Made by a program: the position numbers and the translations under genes. From NCBI GenBank assembly GCA_902363575.1, contig CABJAJ010000002.1:248001-312000 (forward strand): a stretch of DNA of 64,000 nucleotides. Direction: 5' to 3'. The DNA is from Rikenellaceae bacterium. Its GTDB lineage: Bacteria > Bacteroidota > Bacteroidia > Bacteroidales > Rikenellaceae. The notes under the pieces were generated by a model. That model did no database searches. It was not told the DNA's origin and saw nothing but the letters and a program-made list of their open reading frames with translations. Below are positions 8,569 to 16,827 of the stretch, in pieces; the first letter of the stretch is position 1; each line of letters starts with the position of its first letter.

Positions 8569-10413
8569 TTACTCCACCGTGACAGACTTGGCCAGGTTGC
8601 GGGGCTGGTCCACGTTGCGGCCCTTGTTTACGGCGATATAGTAGGCGAAAAGCTGGAGGGGGACCGAAACCACGATGGGCATGAGACATTCGGTCACCAA
8701 CGGCACTTCGATCACATAGTCCGAACTGTTGCGCATCTGCTTGTCCCCTTTGGCGATTACAGTGATGATCTTGCCGCCGCGTGCGCGGATCTCCTCGATG
8801 TTGCTGGCCGTCTTCTCGTAGGTATGATCGGGGGTGGCGATGGCGATGGTCGGCATTTCGTTGTCGATCAGGGCTATGGCACCGTGTTTCATCTCCGCTG
8901 CCGGATAGCCCTCGGCATGGATGTAGGAAATCTCCTTCAGTTTGAGCGCACCCTCGAGCGCGGTGGGGTAGTTGTAGCCGCGGCCCAGGTAGATGAAGTT
9001 ATGGGCATAGGTAAAAATCTTCGCCAAATCTTTGATCTGCTCGTCGAGGTGAAGCACCTCTTCGAGCACTTTGGGGAGCGACAACAGGCTGCGCGAGACC
9101 TCCTCGAAATACGCACGGGAAATGGTGCCGCGCTCCTTGGCGATGGTCATGGCCAGCATGGTCATCACGGTCACCTGTCCGGTGAAGGCCTTGGTGGAGG
9201 CGACGCCGATCTCGGGGCCGACGTGGGTATAGGCGCCCGAATCGGTCGCCCGGGCGATCGACGAGCCGATCACGTTGCAGATGCCGAAAACGAACGCTCC
9301 GTTCTGACGGGCCAGTTCGACGGCGGCCAGCGTGTCGGCCGTTTCGCCAGACTGCGATACGGCGATCACGATGTCATCGGGACGGATGATGGGGTTGCGG
9401 TAGCGGAATTCGGAGGCGTACTCCACCTCCACGGGAATACGGCAGAGGCTCTCGATCAGGTGTTCGCCGATCAGGGCGGCGTGCCACGAGGTGCCGCACG
9501 CCACGAAGATGATCCGCCTGGCGTTTACGAACTTGTCGCGATGGTCGATCACTCCGGACAGTTTCACGTCGAGGTTGTCGGGATTTACCCGGCCCCGGAT
9601 GCAGTCGATGATGGTTTTGGGCTGCTCGTAAATCTCCTTGAGCATGAAATGGGGGTAGCCGCCCTTTTCCAGCTGCGAAATACTCAGTTCGAGTTTCTGG
9701 ATGTTGATTTTGCTCTCCTTGTTGTCGAGCGTCAGGATTTTGAGCGGTTTGCGACGGTTGATCTCGACTACTTCGCCGTCGTTTACATAGACCATCTGGT
9801 CGGTGTACTCGATGATTGAGGAGGCGTCGGAACCGAGGAAATATTCACCTTTGCCGACGCCGATAACCATGGGGCTGCTCTTGCGGGCGGCAATGATCTC
9901 GTCCTGGTTGCCGCGTTCGACGATGGCTATGGCATAGGCCCCGACCACCTGTTTGAGCGCCTGCTGCACGGCCTCCAGCAGCGAGCAGTTATTGGTTGCG
10001 CGGACGTATTCGATCAGGTTGACCAGCACTTCGGAATCGGTGCTGCTCCGGAACGTGTAGCCGTTCTCCACGAGCGCCTGTTTCAGCACGCTATAATTCT
10101 CGATGATCCCGTTGTGGATCAGAGCGATGTTGCCCGTCTCGGAGTAGTGGGGATGGGCGTTCGCGTCGTTCGGAACGCCGTGGGTGGCCCAACGCGTGTG
10201 GGCGATGCCGATATGTCCGGCAACGTCTTTGCCCGTGGTGAAATGTTCCAGGTCGGCGACCTTGCCCTTGCATTTGAAGACGTTGAGCCGGCCGTCCCCG
10301 CTCACCAGCGCTACGCCGGCGCTGTCGTAACCCCGGTATTCCAGCCGGTAGAGTCCCTTTATTAGAATCGGATACGCGTCACGCTCACCTACATAACCTA
10401 CAATCCCGCACAT
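8569..10413 (-). CDS. glmS: Glutamine-fructose-6-phosphate aminotransferase (isomerizing)
   Basis: 614-residue enzyme making glucosamine-6-phosphate from fructose-6-phosphate and glutamine, the first committed step to UDP-GlcNAc. The N-terminal glutaminase domain begins MCGIVGYVGER with the catalytic Cys2. It is followed by two SIS isomerase domains (VACGTSWHAALIGEHLIE and SQSGETADTLAAVELA) and ends ...NLAKSVTVE, as is typical. Full length. The mutase for the next step (glmM-type, 12462-13850) is nearby on the same strand. It has its own promoter at 10443-10474. Confidence 0.97.
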   Translation of the reverse strand: MCGIVGYVGERDAYPILIKGLYRLEYRGYDSAGVALVSGDGRLNVFKCKGKVADLEHFTTGKDVAGHIGIAHTRWATHGVPNDANAHPHYSETGNIALIHNGIIENYSVLKQALVENGYTFRSSTDSEVLVNLIEYVRATNNCSLLEAVQQALKQVVGAYAIAIVERGNQDEIIAARKSSPMVIGVGKGEYFLGSDASSIIEYTDQMVYVNDGEVVEINRRKPLKILTLDNKESKINIQKLELSISQLEKGGYPHFMLKEIYEQPKTIIDCIRGRVNPDNLDVKLSGVIDHRDKFVNARRIIFVACGTSWHAALIGEHLIESLCRIPVEVEYASEFRYRNPIIRPDDIVIAVSQSGETADTLAAVELARQNGAFVFGICNVIGSSIARATDSGAYTHVGPEIGVASTKAFTGQVTVMTMLAMTIAKERGTISRAYFEEVSRSLLSLPKVLEEVLHLDEQIKDLAKIFTYAHNFIYLGRGYNYPTALEGALKLKEISYIHAEGYPAAEMKHGAIALIDNEMPTIAIATPDHTYEKTASNIEEIRARGGKIITVIAKGDKQMRNSSDYVIEVPLVTECLMPIVVSVPLQLFAYYIAVNKGRNVDQPRNLAKSVTVE

Positions 10414-10442
10414 GGTCTTTCATTCGTTGATTAATATGTCGG

Positions 10443-10474
10443 CAAAGATAATTTTTTTCGCGCAATAATCCAAC
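10443..10474 (-). promoter_or_regulatory. Bacteroidota-type promoter of glmS
   Basis: On the minus strand the -7 element TATCTTTG (plus-strand CAAAGATA, 10443-10450) is a perfect TAnnTTTG, with a -33 GTTG (10471-10474) 20 bp upstream. It lies about 30 bp ahead of the glmS start. Confidence 0.65.
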
Positions 10475-10540
10475 ATCTTTTCGTATGCGGTGTCCTGTGC
10501 CGCATAACGGGTCCGTCGGATTGCGGCGCACCGCCGGTTT

Positions 10541-10570
10541 AAGAAAGGGAGCCTGCACATGCAGGCTCCC
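10541..10570 (-). terminator. Terminator of the M20 peptidase operon
   Basis: Perfect 10-bp stem GGGAGCCTGC / GCAGGCTCCC with loop ACAT, 26 bp past the peptidase stop. On the minus strand it is followed by the pyrimidine-rich TTTCTT. Confidence 0.75.
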
Positions 10571-10595
10571 TGTTCTTGTGGTCGAGTTGCGGGGT

Positions 10596-11960
10596 TTACT
10601 CCTCCGAAAAATATTTGTAGAAAAGCGGGATCGTTTCGATGCCACGGAAGAACTGGTCGAGGCCGTAATTTTCGTTGGGCGAGTGGATGGCATCCTGGGC
10701 GAGACCGAAGCCGAGCAGCAGCGACTTGATTCCCAGAATTTGCTCGAAGCCGCTGATAATCGGGATCGAACCGCCCGAATAGAAGGGCAGCGGAGTGCGC
10801 CCGAACGTCTCCCGGACGGCACGCTCGGCAGCCTTGTAGGCAGGCATGTCGGTCGGGGAGATGTAGGGCATGCCGCCGTGCAGGGATTTCACGTGCACGC
10901 GCACGCTTTTGGGGGCGATGGCGCGGATATGGCGCTCGAACAGGCGGCTGATCTTGCGGTAATCCTGATTCGGCACCAGGCGCATGGAGATTTTGGCCGA
11001 CGCCTTCGACGGGATGATGGTCTTGGTACCCTCCTCGATGTAGCCGCCCCAGATGCCGTTTACGTCGAGCGAGGGGCGTACGCCCGTCCGTTCGAGGGTC
11101 GTATAGCCGGCCTCACCCTCCACGTCGCGGATGTCGAGCGCGCGTTTGTAGTCCGTCAGCCTGAAAGGGGCCTTGTTGAATGCCCGCCGTTCGGCGGGTG
11201 TGAGTTCACGCACGTCATCGTAGAATCCAGGGATCGTCACGTGGCCGTTTTCATCGATGAGTGACGCGACCATACGGGTCAGCACATTGGCGGGGTTGGC
11301 CACCGCGCCTCCGAACAGCCCCGAATGAAGGTCTTTGTCGGGACCGGTCACCTCGACCTCCATGTAGGCCAGGCCGCGCAACCCGCAGGTAATCGAGGGC
11401 ACCTGCATCGAGATCATCGAGGTGTCGGAAACCAGGATCACATCGGCGCGGAGCAATTTTTTGTGGTCGGCGCAGAACTTGTAGAGGCTGCCGGAGCCGA
11501 TCTCCTCCTCGCCTTCGAGCATGAATTTCACGTTACAGGGGAGGGTGCCGGTCGCGCACATGGCCTCGAACGCTTTGGCGTGCATGTAGAGTTGGCCTTT
11601 GTCGTCGTCGGCCCCGCGTCCCCAGATGCGGCCGTCACGAACGACCGGCTCGAAGGGGTCGGTGTGCCACTCGGCGCGCGGATCGACGGGCATCACGTCG
11701 TAATGGCCGTAAACCAGCACGGTTTTGGCTTTCGGATCGACGATTTTTTCGGCATAGACGACCGGGTTGCCCTCGGTGGCCATCACTTCGGCGCGGTCGG
11801 CGCCCGCTTTGCGCAGGGCGGCCGCGAGCCATTCGGCGCAGCGGGTCATTTCGGGACGGTAGTCCGACTGGGCGCTGACGGAGGGGATGCGCAGAAGTTG
11901 GAAAAGTTCGTCGAGGAAGCGATCCTTGTTCGCTTCGATGTAGTGTTTGATCGGGTTCAT
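10596..11960 (-). CDS. M20 family dipeptidase
   Basis: 454-residue zinc peptidase of family M20 (CNDP / PepV-like dipeptidase). Metal-site motifs are present in order: YGHYDVMPVDP (His, Asp), GADDDKGQ (bridging Asp), EGEEEIGSGS (catalytic Glu and ligand Glu) and VSDTS, with the lid dimerisation domain between about 190 and 350 (SGLFGG). No signal peptide, so cytoplasmic. The start abuts the stop of the upstream lipoprotein gene with no gap, implying cotranscription. Exact dipeptide preference cannot be read from sequence. Confidence 0.92.
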   Translation of the reverse strand: MNPIKHYIEANKDRFLDELFQLLRIPSVSAQSDYRPEMTRCAEWLAAALRKAGADRAEVMATEGNPVVYAEKIVDPKAKTVLVYGHYDVMPVDPRAEWHTDPFEPVVRDGRIWGRGADDDKGQLYMHAKAFEAMCATGTLPCNVKFMLEGEEEIGSGSLYKFCADHKKLLRADVILVSDTSMISMQVPSITCGLRGLAYMEVEVTGPDKDLHSGLFGGAVANPANVLTRMVASLIDENGHVTIPGFYDDVRELTPAERRAFNKAPFRLTDYKRALDIRDVEGEAGYTTLERTGVRPSLDVNGIWGGYIEEGTKTIIPSKASAKISMRLVPNQDYRKISRLFERHIRAIAPKSVRVHVKSLHGGMPYISPTDMPAYKAAERAVRETFGRTPLPFYSGGSIPIISGFEQILGIKSLLLGFGLAQDAIHSPNENYGLDQFFRGIETIPLFYKYFSEE

Positions 11961-12395
11961 CTATTCGGTTTTGGTTTTTGTGAGCACATAGCGATCCGCA
12001 AGCTCGCCCGTGACGGGCTGCCGTTCGGGAGTGAGCATCCTCAGGCGGTTTTCCTCGATGCGATAAAAGGTCGCGCCGTCGGCCCCGTCGAGCGTCAGCA
12101 GATTTTCCCGGACCGTATAGCGGCCTGCGGTATGAAAGCGGGTGTCGCGGTCGATGTATTGTTCGTCGAGCGTATAACGCCCGTCGTCGCCGAGGGTGAG
12201 CCGGACTTCGATGCCGGGGCAGTCGGCGGCCGGTAGCACGCCCGTGTAGGTGCCCGTATAGTCGAGCGAGGTCTCGGCCGTGTGCATGTCGGGCACAGGC
12301 GTCGCGCCATCCCCGGAAGCGGCCGGTCTGCCCCGTCCCCCGCAGGCGGCGAAAAGCAATACGGCGGCGATAATCAATAAATTATTCGTTTTCAT
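11961..12395 (-). CDS. NlpE-like lipoprotein
   Basis: 144-residue lipoprotein. The signal peptide ends in the lipobox LFAAC (Cys18), followed by a Gly/Ser/Pro-rich linker, then an NlpE-like N-terminal domain: DYTGTYTGVLPAADCPGI followed by VRLTLGDDGRYTLDEQY. NlpE proteins are outer-membrane lipoproteins involved in copper or surface stress sensing. The first Cys of the usual CxxC in this segment is Ala here, so metal binding is doubtful. Cotranscribed with the M20 peptidase downstream. Confidence 0.82.
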   Translation of the reverse strand: MKTNNLLIIAAVLLFAACGGRGRPAASGDGATPVPDMHTAETSLDYTGTYTGVLPAADCPGIEVRLTLGDDGRYTLDEQYIDRDTRFHTAGRYTVRENLLTLDGADGATFYRIEENRLRMLTPERQPVTGELADRYVLTKTKTE

Positions 12396-12461
12396 TTACA
12401 GTGCATTGATTTATTTATCCGGAGCGTCGCTTCATTTGTCATCGGCCTTATTCCGATACCC

Positions 12462-13850
12462 TCACGCCTGGCCTATCGAGCGAATTTCGTCCATGAAGCG
12501 TTGTGCCAGCGCCTCGGCTTCGGCCATCGACCGGGCTTCGGTGTAAACGCGGATGATCGGCTCGGTATTCGATTTGCGCAGATGCACCCAACAGGTCGGA
12601 AAGTCGATTTTTACGCCGTCTGTATCGTTCACGTTCTCATGTGCATAGCGTGATTTCATCTCGAGCAGCACTTTATCCACGTCGATTGCAGGCGTAAGCT
12701 GTATTTTATTCTTCGAGGCATAATAGGCCGGATACGTCTTGCGCAGCTGCGTCATCGTCAATCCCGTTCGGGCGAGGTGGGTGAGGAAGAGGGCTACGCC
12801 GACCAGTGCGTCGCGTCCGTAATGCAGCTCGGGATAGATCACTCCGCCGTTGCCTTCGCCTCCGATCACCGCGCCGACCTCTTTCATTTTGGCCACCACG
12901 TTCACCTCGCCGACGGCGGCGGCGTAGTAATGGCCGCCGTACCGTTCGGTCACGTCGCGCAGGGCGCGCGTGGAGCTGAGGTTGGAGACCGTATTGCCGG
13001 GTGTGTGCCGCAGCACATAATCGGCGACGGCAACCAGGGTATATTCCTCGACAAACATCGAGCCATCCTCGCTCACGAAGGCCAGCCGGTCCACGTCGGG
13101 ATCGACCACCACGCCCAGGTCGGCCTGCTCGCGAACGATCGCTTCCGAAATGCCGGTCAGGTTCTCGGGCAGCGGCTCGGGATTGTGGGCGAATTCGCCC
13201 GTGGGGTCGCAGTTGAGCTCGATGACCTCACAGCCAAGCTCGCGCAGCAGCCGGGGGATGACAACGCCGCCCACCGAATTGACGGCATCCACCACCACGC
13301 GGAACCGGCGGCGCCGCACGGCGTCGGCATCGACCAGCGGCAGGGCCAGCACCCGGCGGATGTGTTCGTCGTTATAGGATTCGCGGCTCAGCACGCGGCC
13401 TACGGCATCGATCTCCGGATAGCTGAAATCCGTCTGCCCGGCCAGCTCGAGTACCCGTTTGCCCTGGGCGTCGCTGAGGAACTCGCCCCGTGCGTCGAGC
13501 AATTTGAGGGCGTTCCACTGGCGGGGATTGTGCGAGGCGGTGATGATGATGCCGCCGTCGGCGTTGTGGGCCGTGACTGCGAGTTCCACGCCCGGGGTGG
13601 TGCAGAGCCCGACGTCGATGACGTCGGCGCCGCAGCCCAGGAGCGTGCCTTCGACCAGGTCGCTGACCAGCGTGCCCGAGATGCGGGCGTCACGGCCGAC
13701 GACGATACGAAGTCGTTTGCCCGGGTGCTCGGAGGCGGTGAAACGGACGTATGCGGTGGTGAATTTGACGACGTCGAGCGGCGTGAGGTTGTCGCCTGCA
13801 GGGCCTCCGATGGTGCCGCGGATGCCCGAAATGGATTTGATAAGGGTCAT
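12462..13850 (-). CDS. glmM: Phosphoglucosamine mutase / phosphohexomutase
   Basis: 462-residue alpha-D-phosphohexomutase. The N-terminus SISGIRGTIGG, the active-site phosphoserine loop TASHNPRQWN, the metal loop DPDVDRLAFV, the sugar-specificity loop GGEGNGGV and the C-terminal phosphate loop RKSNTEPIIRVY are all present. The GEGNGG loop and the neighbouring glmS favour glucosamine-1-phosphate formation, but Bacteroidota mutases can act on several hexose phosphates. It lies 66 bp upstream of the NlpE-like gene on the same strand and divergent from the nucleoside phosphorylase. Confidence 0.9.
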   Translation of the reverse strand: MTLIKSISGIRGTIGGPAGDNLTPLDVVKFTTAYVRFTASEHPGKRLRIVVGRDARISGTLVSDLVEGTLLGCGADVIDVGLCTTPGVELAVTAHNADGGIIITASHNPRQWNALKLLDARGEFLSDAQGKRVLELAGQTDFSYPEIDAVGRVLSRESYNDEHIRRVLALPLVDADAVRRRRFRVVVDAVNSVGGVVIPRLLRELGCEVIELNCDPTGEFAHNPEPLPENLTGISEAIVREQADLGVVVDPDVDRLAFVSEDGSMFVEEYTLVAVADYVLRHTPGNTVSNLSSTRALRDVTERYGGHYYAAAVGEVNVVAKMKEVGAVIGGEGNGGVIYPELHYGRDALVGVALFLTHLARTGLTMTQLRKTYPAYYASKNKIQLTPAIDVDKVLLEMKSRYAHENVNDTDGVKIDFPTCWVHLRKSNTEPIIRVYTEARSMAEAEALAQRFMDEIRSIGQA

Positions 13851-13921
13851 GTCTGAGAGGTTTTGGTCTTCTGTCGCAACATTCCGGACACCTTATATTT
13901 ATGAAAAACTCGCGCCCGGTT

Positions 13922-13952
13922 TTTGCAATTCGAGGTAAAATTATTACTTTTA
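13922..13952 (+). promoter_or_regulatory. Promoter for the nucleoside phosphorylase - dnaN gene run
   Basis: -33 TTTG at 13922-13925, exactly 19 bp, then TACTTTTA at 13945-13952 (one mismatch to TAnnTTTG). It is 31 bp before the ATG at 13984 and probably drives the long plus-strand run to 20338. Confidence 0.6.
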
Positions 13953-13983
13953 TGCCAATTATGAAAATTAAAACACTGCAAAG

Positions 13984-14859
13984 ATGAGAACAATACCTTC
14001 TTCCGAATTGATAATCAACGACGACGGCTCGATTTTCCACCTCCACCTGCGTCCCGAGCAACTGGCCGACACGGTCATCCTGGTGGGCGATCCGGGTCGC
14101 GTGGCACTCGTGGCGTCGTTTTTCGACGAACAGGAATGCAACGTGTCGAACCGCGAGTTCAACACCGTGACGGGCACCTACAAGGGCAGGCGCATGACGG
14201 TGCTCTCGACCGGCATCGGCATCGGCAATATCGATATTTCGGTCACGGAGCTCGATGCCCTGGCCAACGTGGATTTCGCCACGCGGCAGGTCAAGGCCGA
14301 GAAAAAGCAGCTCACGCTGTTGCGGCTGGGCACCTCGGGGGCCGTCCAACCCGATATCCGGGTCGGGGATTTCGTGTTCTCGCGCACGTCGGTGGGCTTC
14401 GACGGACTGCTCAACTACTACAAGGGCCGCAACGAGGTCTGCGATCTGGCCATCGAAAGGGCTTTCATGGAGCACACCGGATGGAACGAGCTGCTGCCTA
14501 AACCCTATTTCATCGACGCCGACCGCGGGCTTTTCGACCTTTTCAGGGATGTGACCACCGAAGGCATCACGATCGCGGCGCCCGGGTTTTACGCGCCGCA
14601 GGGACGCTGGGTGCGCCTCGAGCCGGCCGATCCGAAACTCAACGAAAAGATCGAGTCGTTCGACTACTGCGGACGGCGGATCACCAACTTCGAGATGGAG
14701 GGATCGGCCCTGGCCGGACTGGCGGCCCTGATGGGACACCGGGCCGCTACGATCTGCACCATCATCGCCCAGCGCATCGCCCTCGATGCCTGCACCGACT
14801 ACAAGCCGTTCGTGAAGCGCATGATCCAAACGGCGCTCGACAAGCTGGCCGGCTGCTGA
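13984..14859 (+). CDS. Nucleoside phosphorylase (uridine phosphorylase-like)
   Basis: 291-residue member of the PNP/UDP phosphorylase superfamily, which cleaves nucleosides with phosphate to base plus ribose-1-phosphate. Motifs seen: ILVGDPGRV (phosphate loop), STGIGIGNIDIS, LRLGTSGAVQPD and the ribose-contact motif TNFEMEGSALAGLAAL. The family and length fit uridine phosphorylase best; purine activity cannot be excluded. Pyrimidine salvage is the likely role. Cytoplasmic. dnaN follows 45 bp later. Confidence 0.88.
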   Translation: MRTIPSSELIINDDGSIFHLHLRPEQLADTVILVGDPGRVALVASFFDEQECNVSNREFNTVTGTYKGRRMTVLSTGIGIGNIDISVTELDALANVDFATRQVKAEKKQLTLLRLGTSGAVQPDIRVGDFVFSRTSVGFDGLLNYYKGRNEVCDLAIERAFMEHTGWNELLPKPYFIDADRGLFDLFRDVTTEGITIAAPGFYAPQGRWVRLEPADPKLNEKIESFDYCGRRITNFEMEGSALAGLAALMGHRAATICTIIAQRIALDACTDYKPFVKRMIQTALDKLAGC

Positions 14860-14904
14860 CACTCCGCTGAACCAATCGAACAAACAGATTAACAGATAAA
14901 AAAC

Positions 14905-16029
14905 ATGAAATTCACCGTATCAAGCTCCTCCCTGCTCTCGCTCCTGGCGACCACGGGAAAGGTCATCAGCAATAAAAACACGCTTCCGATCCTCGACTAC
15001 TTCCTCATGGAGCTCAAAGGCTCCGAGCTGAAGGTAACCACCTCCGACCTGGAGACAACCCTGTCGGGATCCATCACGGTCGATGCCGTCGGAAGCGAAG
15101 GCACCATAGCGGCTCCTGCAAAGCTCATGCTCGACTCGCTCAAGGAGTTCCCGGAGCTCCCCCTCGAAATCGAGGTGAACGACCAGAACTGGGAGATCCG
15201 CATCAACTGGAAAAGCGGCAAACTCTCCATTCCCGGCGCCAGCGCCGTGAGCTATCCCGCCGTGCCGGCGCTCAGCGCAGAACACCGCGAGATCACGCTC
15301 GACGTGGATACCCTGATCGGGGGCATCAACAAGACCATCTTCGCAACGGCGGACGACGAGCTGCGCCCGGTGATGAACGGCGTGTATATCAACTTCGCAC
15401 CCCAGTTGCTCACCTTCGTGGGCACGGACGCGCACAAGCTGGTCAAGTACGAGGCCAAGACCGAAACCGACCTCACGGCCTCGTTCATCCTGCCCAAGAA
15501 ACCGGCCAACCTGCTGCGTTCGGTGCTCTTGCGCGAGGAGGAGGCCATCACGGTCGGTTTCGACTCGAAGAACGCTGTTTTCAAGCTCAAAAACCACACG
15601 CTGGTCTGCCGGCTGATCGAGGGCAATTATCCCAACTACAACGCCGTGATCCCGACGGCCAATCCCAACAAGGTGCTCGTGGACCGCATCGAGCTGCTCA
15701 ACGGCATCAAGCGCGTGGCGGTCTGCTCGAATCCCACCACCAACCTGATCCGCATGGATATCGGCGAAAACCGCATCAACCTCACGGCTCAGGACATCGA
15801 CTTCTCCGTGTCGGCCAATGAGACCATCAGCAGCAGCTACGACGGGCAGGAGATCACCATCGGGTTCAAATCGACGTTCCTGGTGGAGATCCTGGCCAAC
15901 ATCGAAACGCCGACCGTGCAGATCGAGCTCGCGGATTCGACCCGCGCGGGTGTTTTCAAACCCGTTTACGACGACGAGCAGCGCAGCACGACGCTCATGC
16001 TACTCATGCCGATGATGATTAACGCCTGA
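14905..16029 (+). CDS. dnaN: DNA polymerase III beta sliding clamp
   Basis: 374-residue processivity clamp forming a dimeric ring on DNA. Three repeated clamp domains fit the length. Characteristic segments: KFTVSSSSLLSLLATTGKVI at the N-terminus, NTLPILDYFLMEL, CRLIEGNYPNYNAVIP in the middle and the terminal ...MLLMPMMIN replacing the enterobacterial MPMRL. It is placed with a DnaQ-like exonuclease gene (16 bp downstream), not beside dnaA as in many other phyla; the polymerase subunit dnaE is also in this window. Confidence 0.97.
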   Translation: MKFTVSSSSLLSLLATTGKVISNKNTLPILDYFLMELKGSELKVTTSDLETTLSGSITVDAVGSEGTIAAPAKLMLDSLKEFPELPLEIEVNDQNWEIRINWKSGKLSIPGASAVSYPAVPALSAEHREITLDVDTLIGGINKTIFATADDELRPVMNGVYINFAPQLLTFVGTDAHKLVKYEAKTETDLTASFILPKKPANLLRSVLLREEEAITVGFDSKNAVFKLKNHTLVCRLIEGNYPNYNAVIPTANPNKVLVDRIELLNGIKRVAVCSNPTTNLIRMDIGENRINLTAQDIDFSVSANETISSSYDGQEITIGFKSTFLVEILANIETPTVQIELADSTRAGVFKPVYDDEQRSTTLMLLMPMMINA

Positions 16030-16045
16030 GCCGAACCGAACCCAA

Positions 16046-16822
16046 ATGAAGCTCAACCTCAAACGGCCGATCATCTTCTTCGATCTGGAGACCACCGGGA
16101 TCGACACGGCCAAAGACCGGATTGTCGAAATCTCGATGGTCAAGATCAACCCGGACGGCGAGCGGACCGTCAAGACGCGCCGCATCAACCCCGGCATGCA
16201 TATACCTGCCGAGGCTACGGCCATCCACGGGATCACGGACGACGACGTGAAAGAGTGCCCTTCGTTCGCGCAAATCGCCCGCTCGCTCGCCCAGTTCATC
16301 GAAGGGTGCGATTTCGGGGGATTCAACTCCAACCGCTTCGACCTGCCGATGCTGGTCGAGGAGTTCATGCGGGCGGGCGTGGAGGTGGATTTCCGGCGAC
16401 GCAAGTTCATCGACGTGCAGAACATCTTCCACAAACTCGAACAGCGCACGCTGATCGCGGCCTACAAATTCTACTGCGACAAGGACCTCACCGACGCTCA
16501 TTCGGCCGAGGCGGATACGCTGGCGACCTATGAGGTGCTCTGTGCCCAGCTCGACCGCTATCCCGATGCGTTGCAGAACGACGTGGATGCGCTCGCCGAG
16601 TTTTCGACCCGAGGCGAGTCCGCCGATTTCGCCGGCCGCATCCTCATCAACGAAAAGGGCGAGGAGGTGTTCGGTTTCGGCAAATACAAGGGGCGCCGGG
16701 TGGCCGAGGTCTTCGAGACCGAGCCGAGCTATTATGCGTGGATGATGAACGGAGATTTCCCGCTCTATACCAAAAAGATCATCACCGAAATCCGTTGCCG
16801 GCCCAAAAACGCAAAGCACTGA
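16046..16822 (+). CDS. 3'-5' exonuclease, DnaQ/epsilon-like (DEDDh)
   Basis: 258-residue exonuclease of the RNase T / DnaQ superfamily. Active-site motifs: Exo I FFDLETTGID (Asp, Glu), Exo II GFNSNRFDLPML (Asp), Exo III with His and Asp in DAHSAEADTLATYEV, plus the helper AIHGITDDDV. Its position directly after dnaN suggests a proofreading or repair role with polymerase III, but it lacks a recognisable clamp-binding tail, and stand-alone DEDDh exonucleases are common, so dnaQ is not asserted. Confidence 0.9.
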   Translation: MKLNLKRPIIFFDLETTGIDTAKDRIVEISMVKINPDGERTVKTRRINPGMHIPAEATAIHGITDDDVKECPSFAQIARSLAQFIEGCDFGGFNSNRFDLPMLVEEFMRAGVEVDFRRRKFIDVQNIFHKLEQRTLIAAYKFYCDKDLTDAHSAEADTLATYEVLCAQLDRYPDALQNDVDALAEFSTRGESADFAGRILINEKGEEVFGFGKYKGRRVAEVFETEPSYYAWMMNGDFPLYTKKIITEIRCRPKNAKH

Positions 16823-16827
16823 CCGCC

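Noticed and set aside
8557..9819. 420-codon plus-strand frame opposite glmS
   Set aside because: Antisense shadow of a clear glmS gene; the sequence is low-complexity and lacks family motifs.
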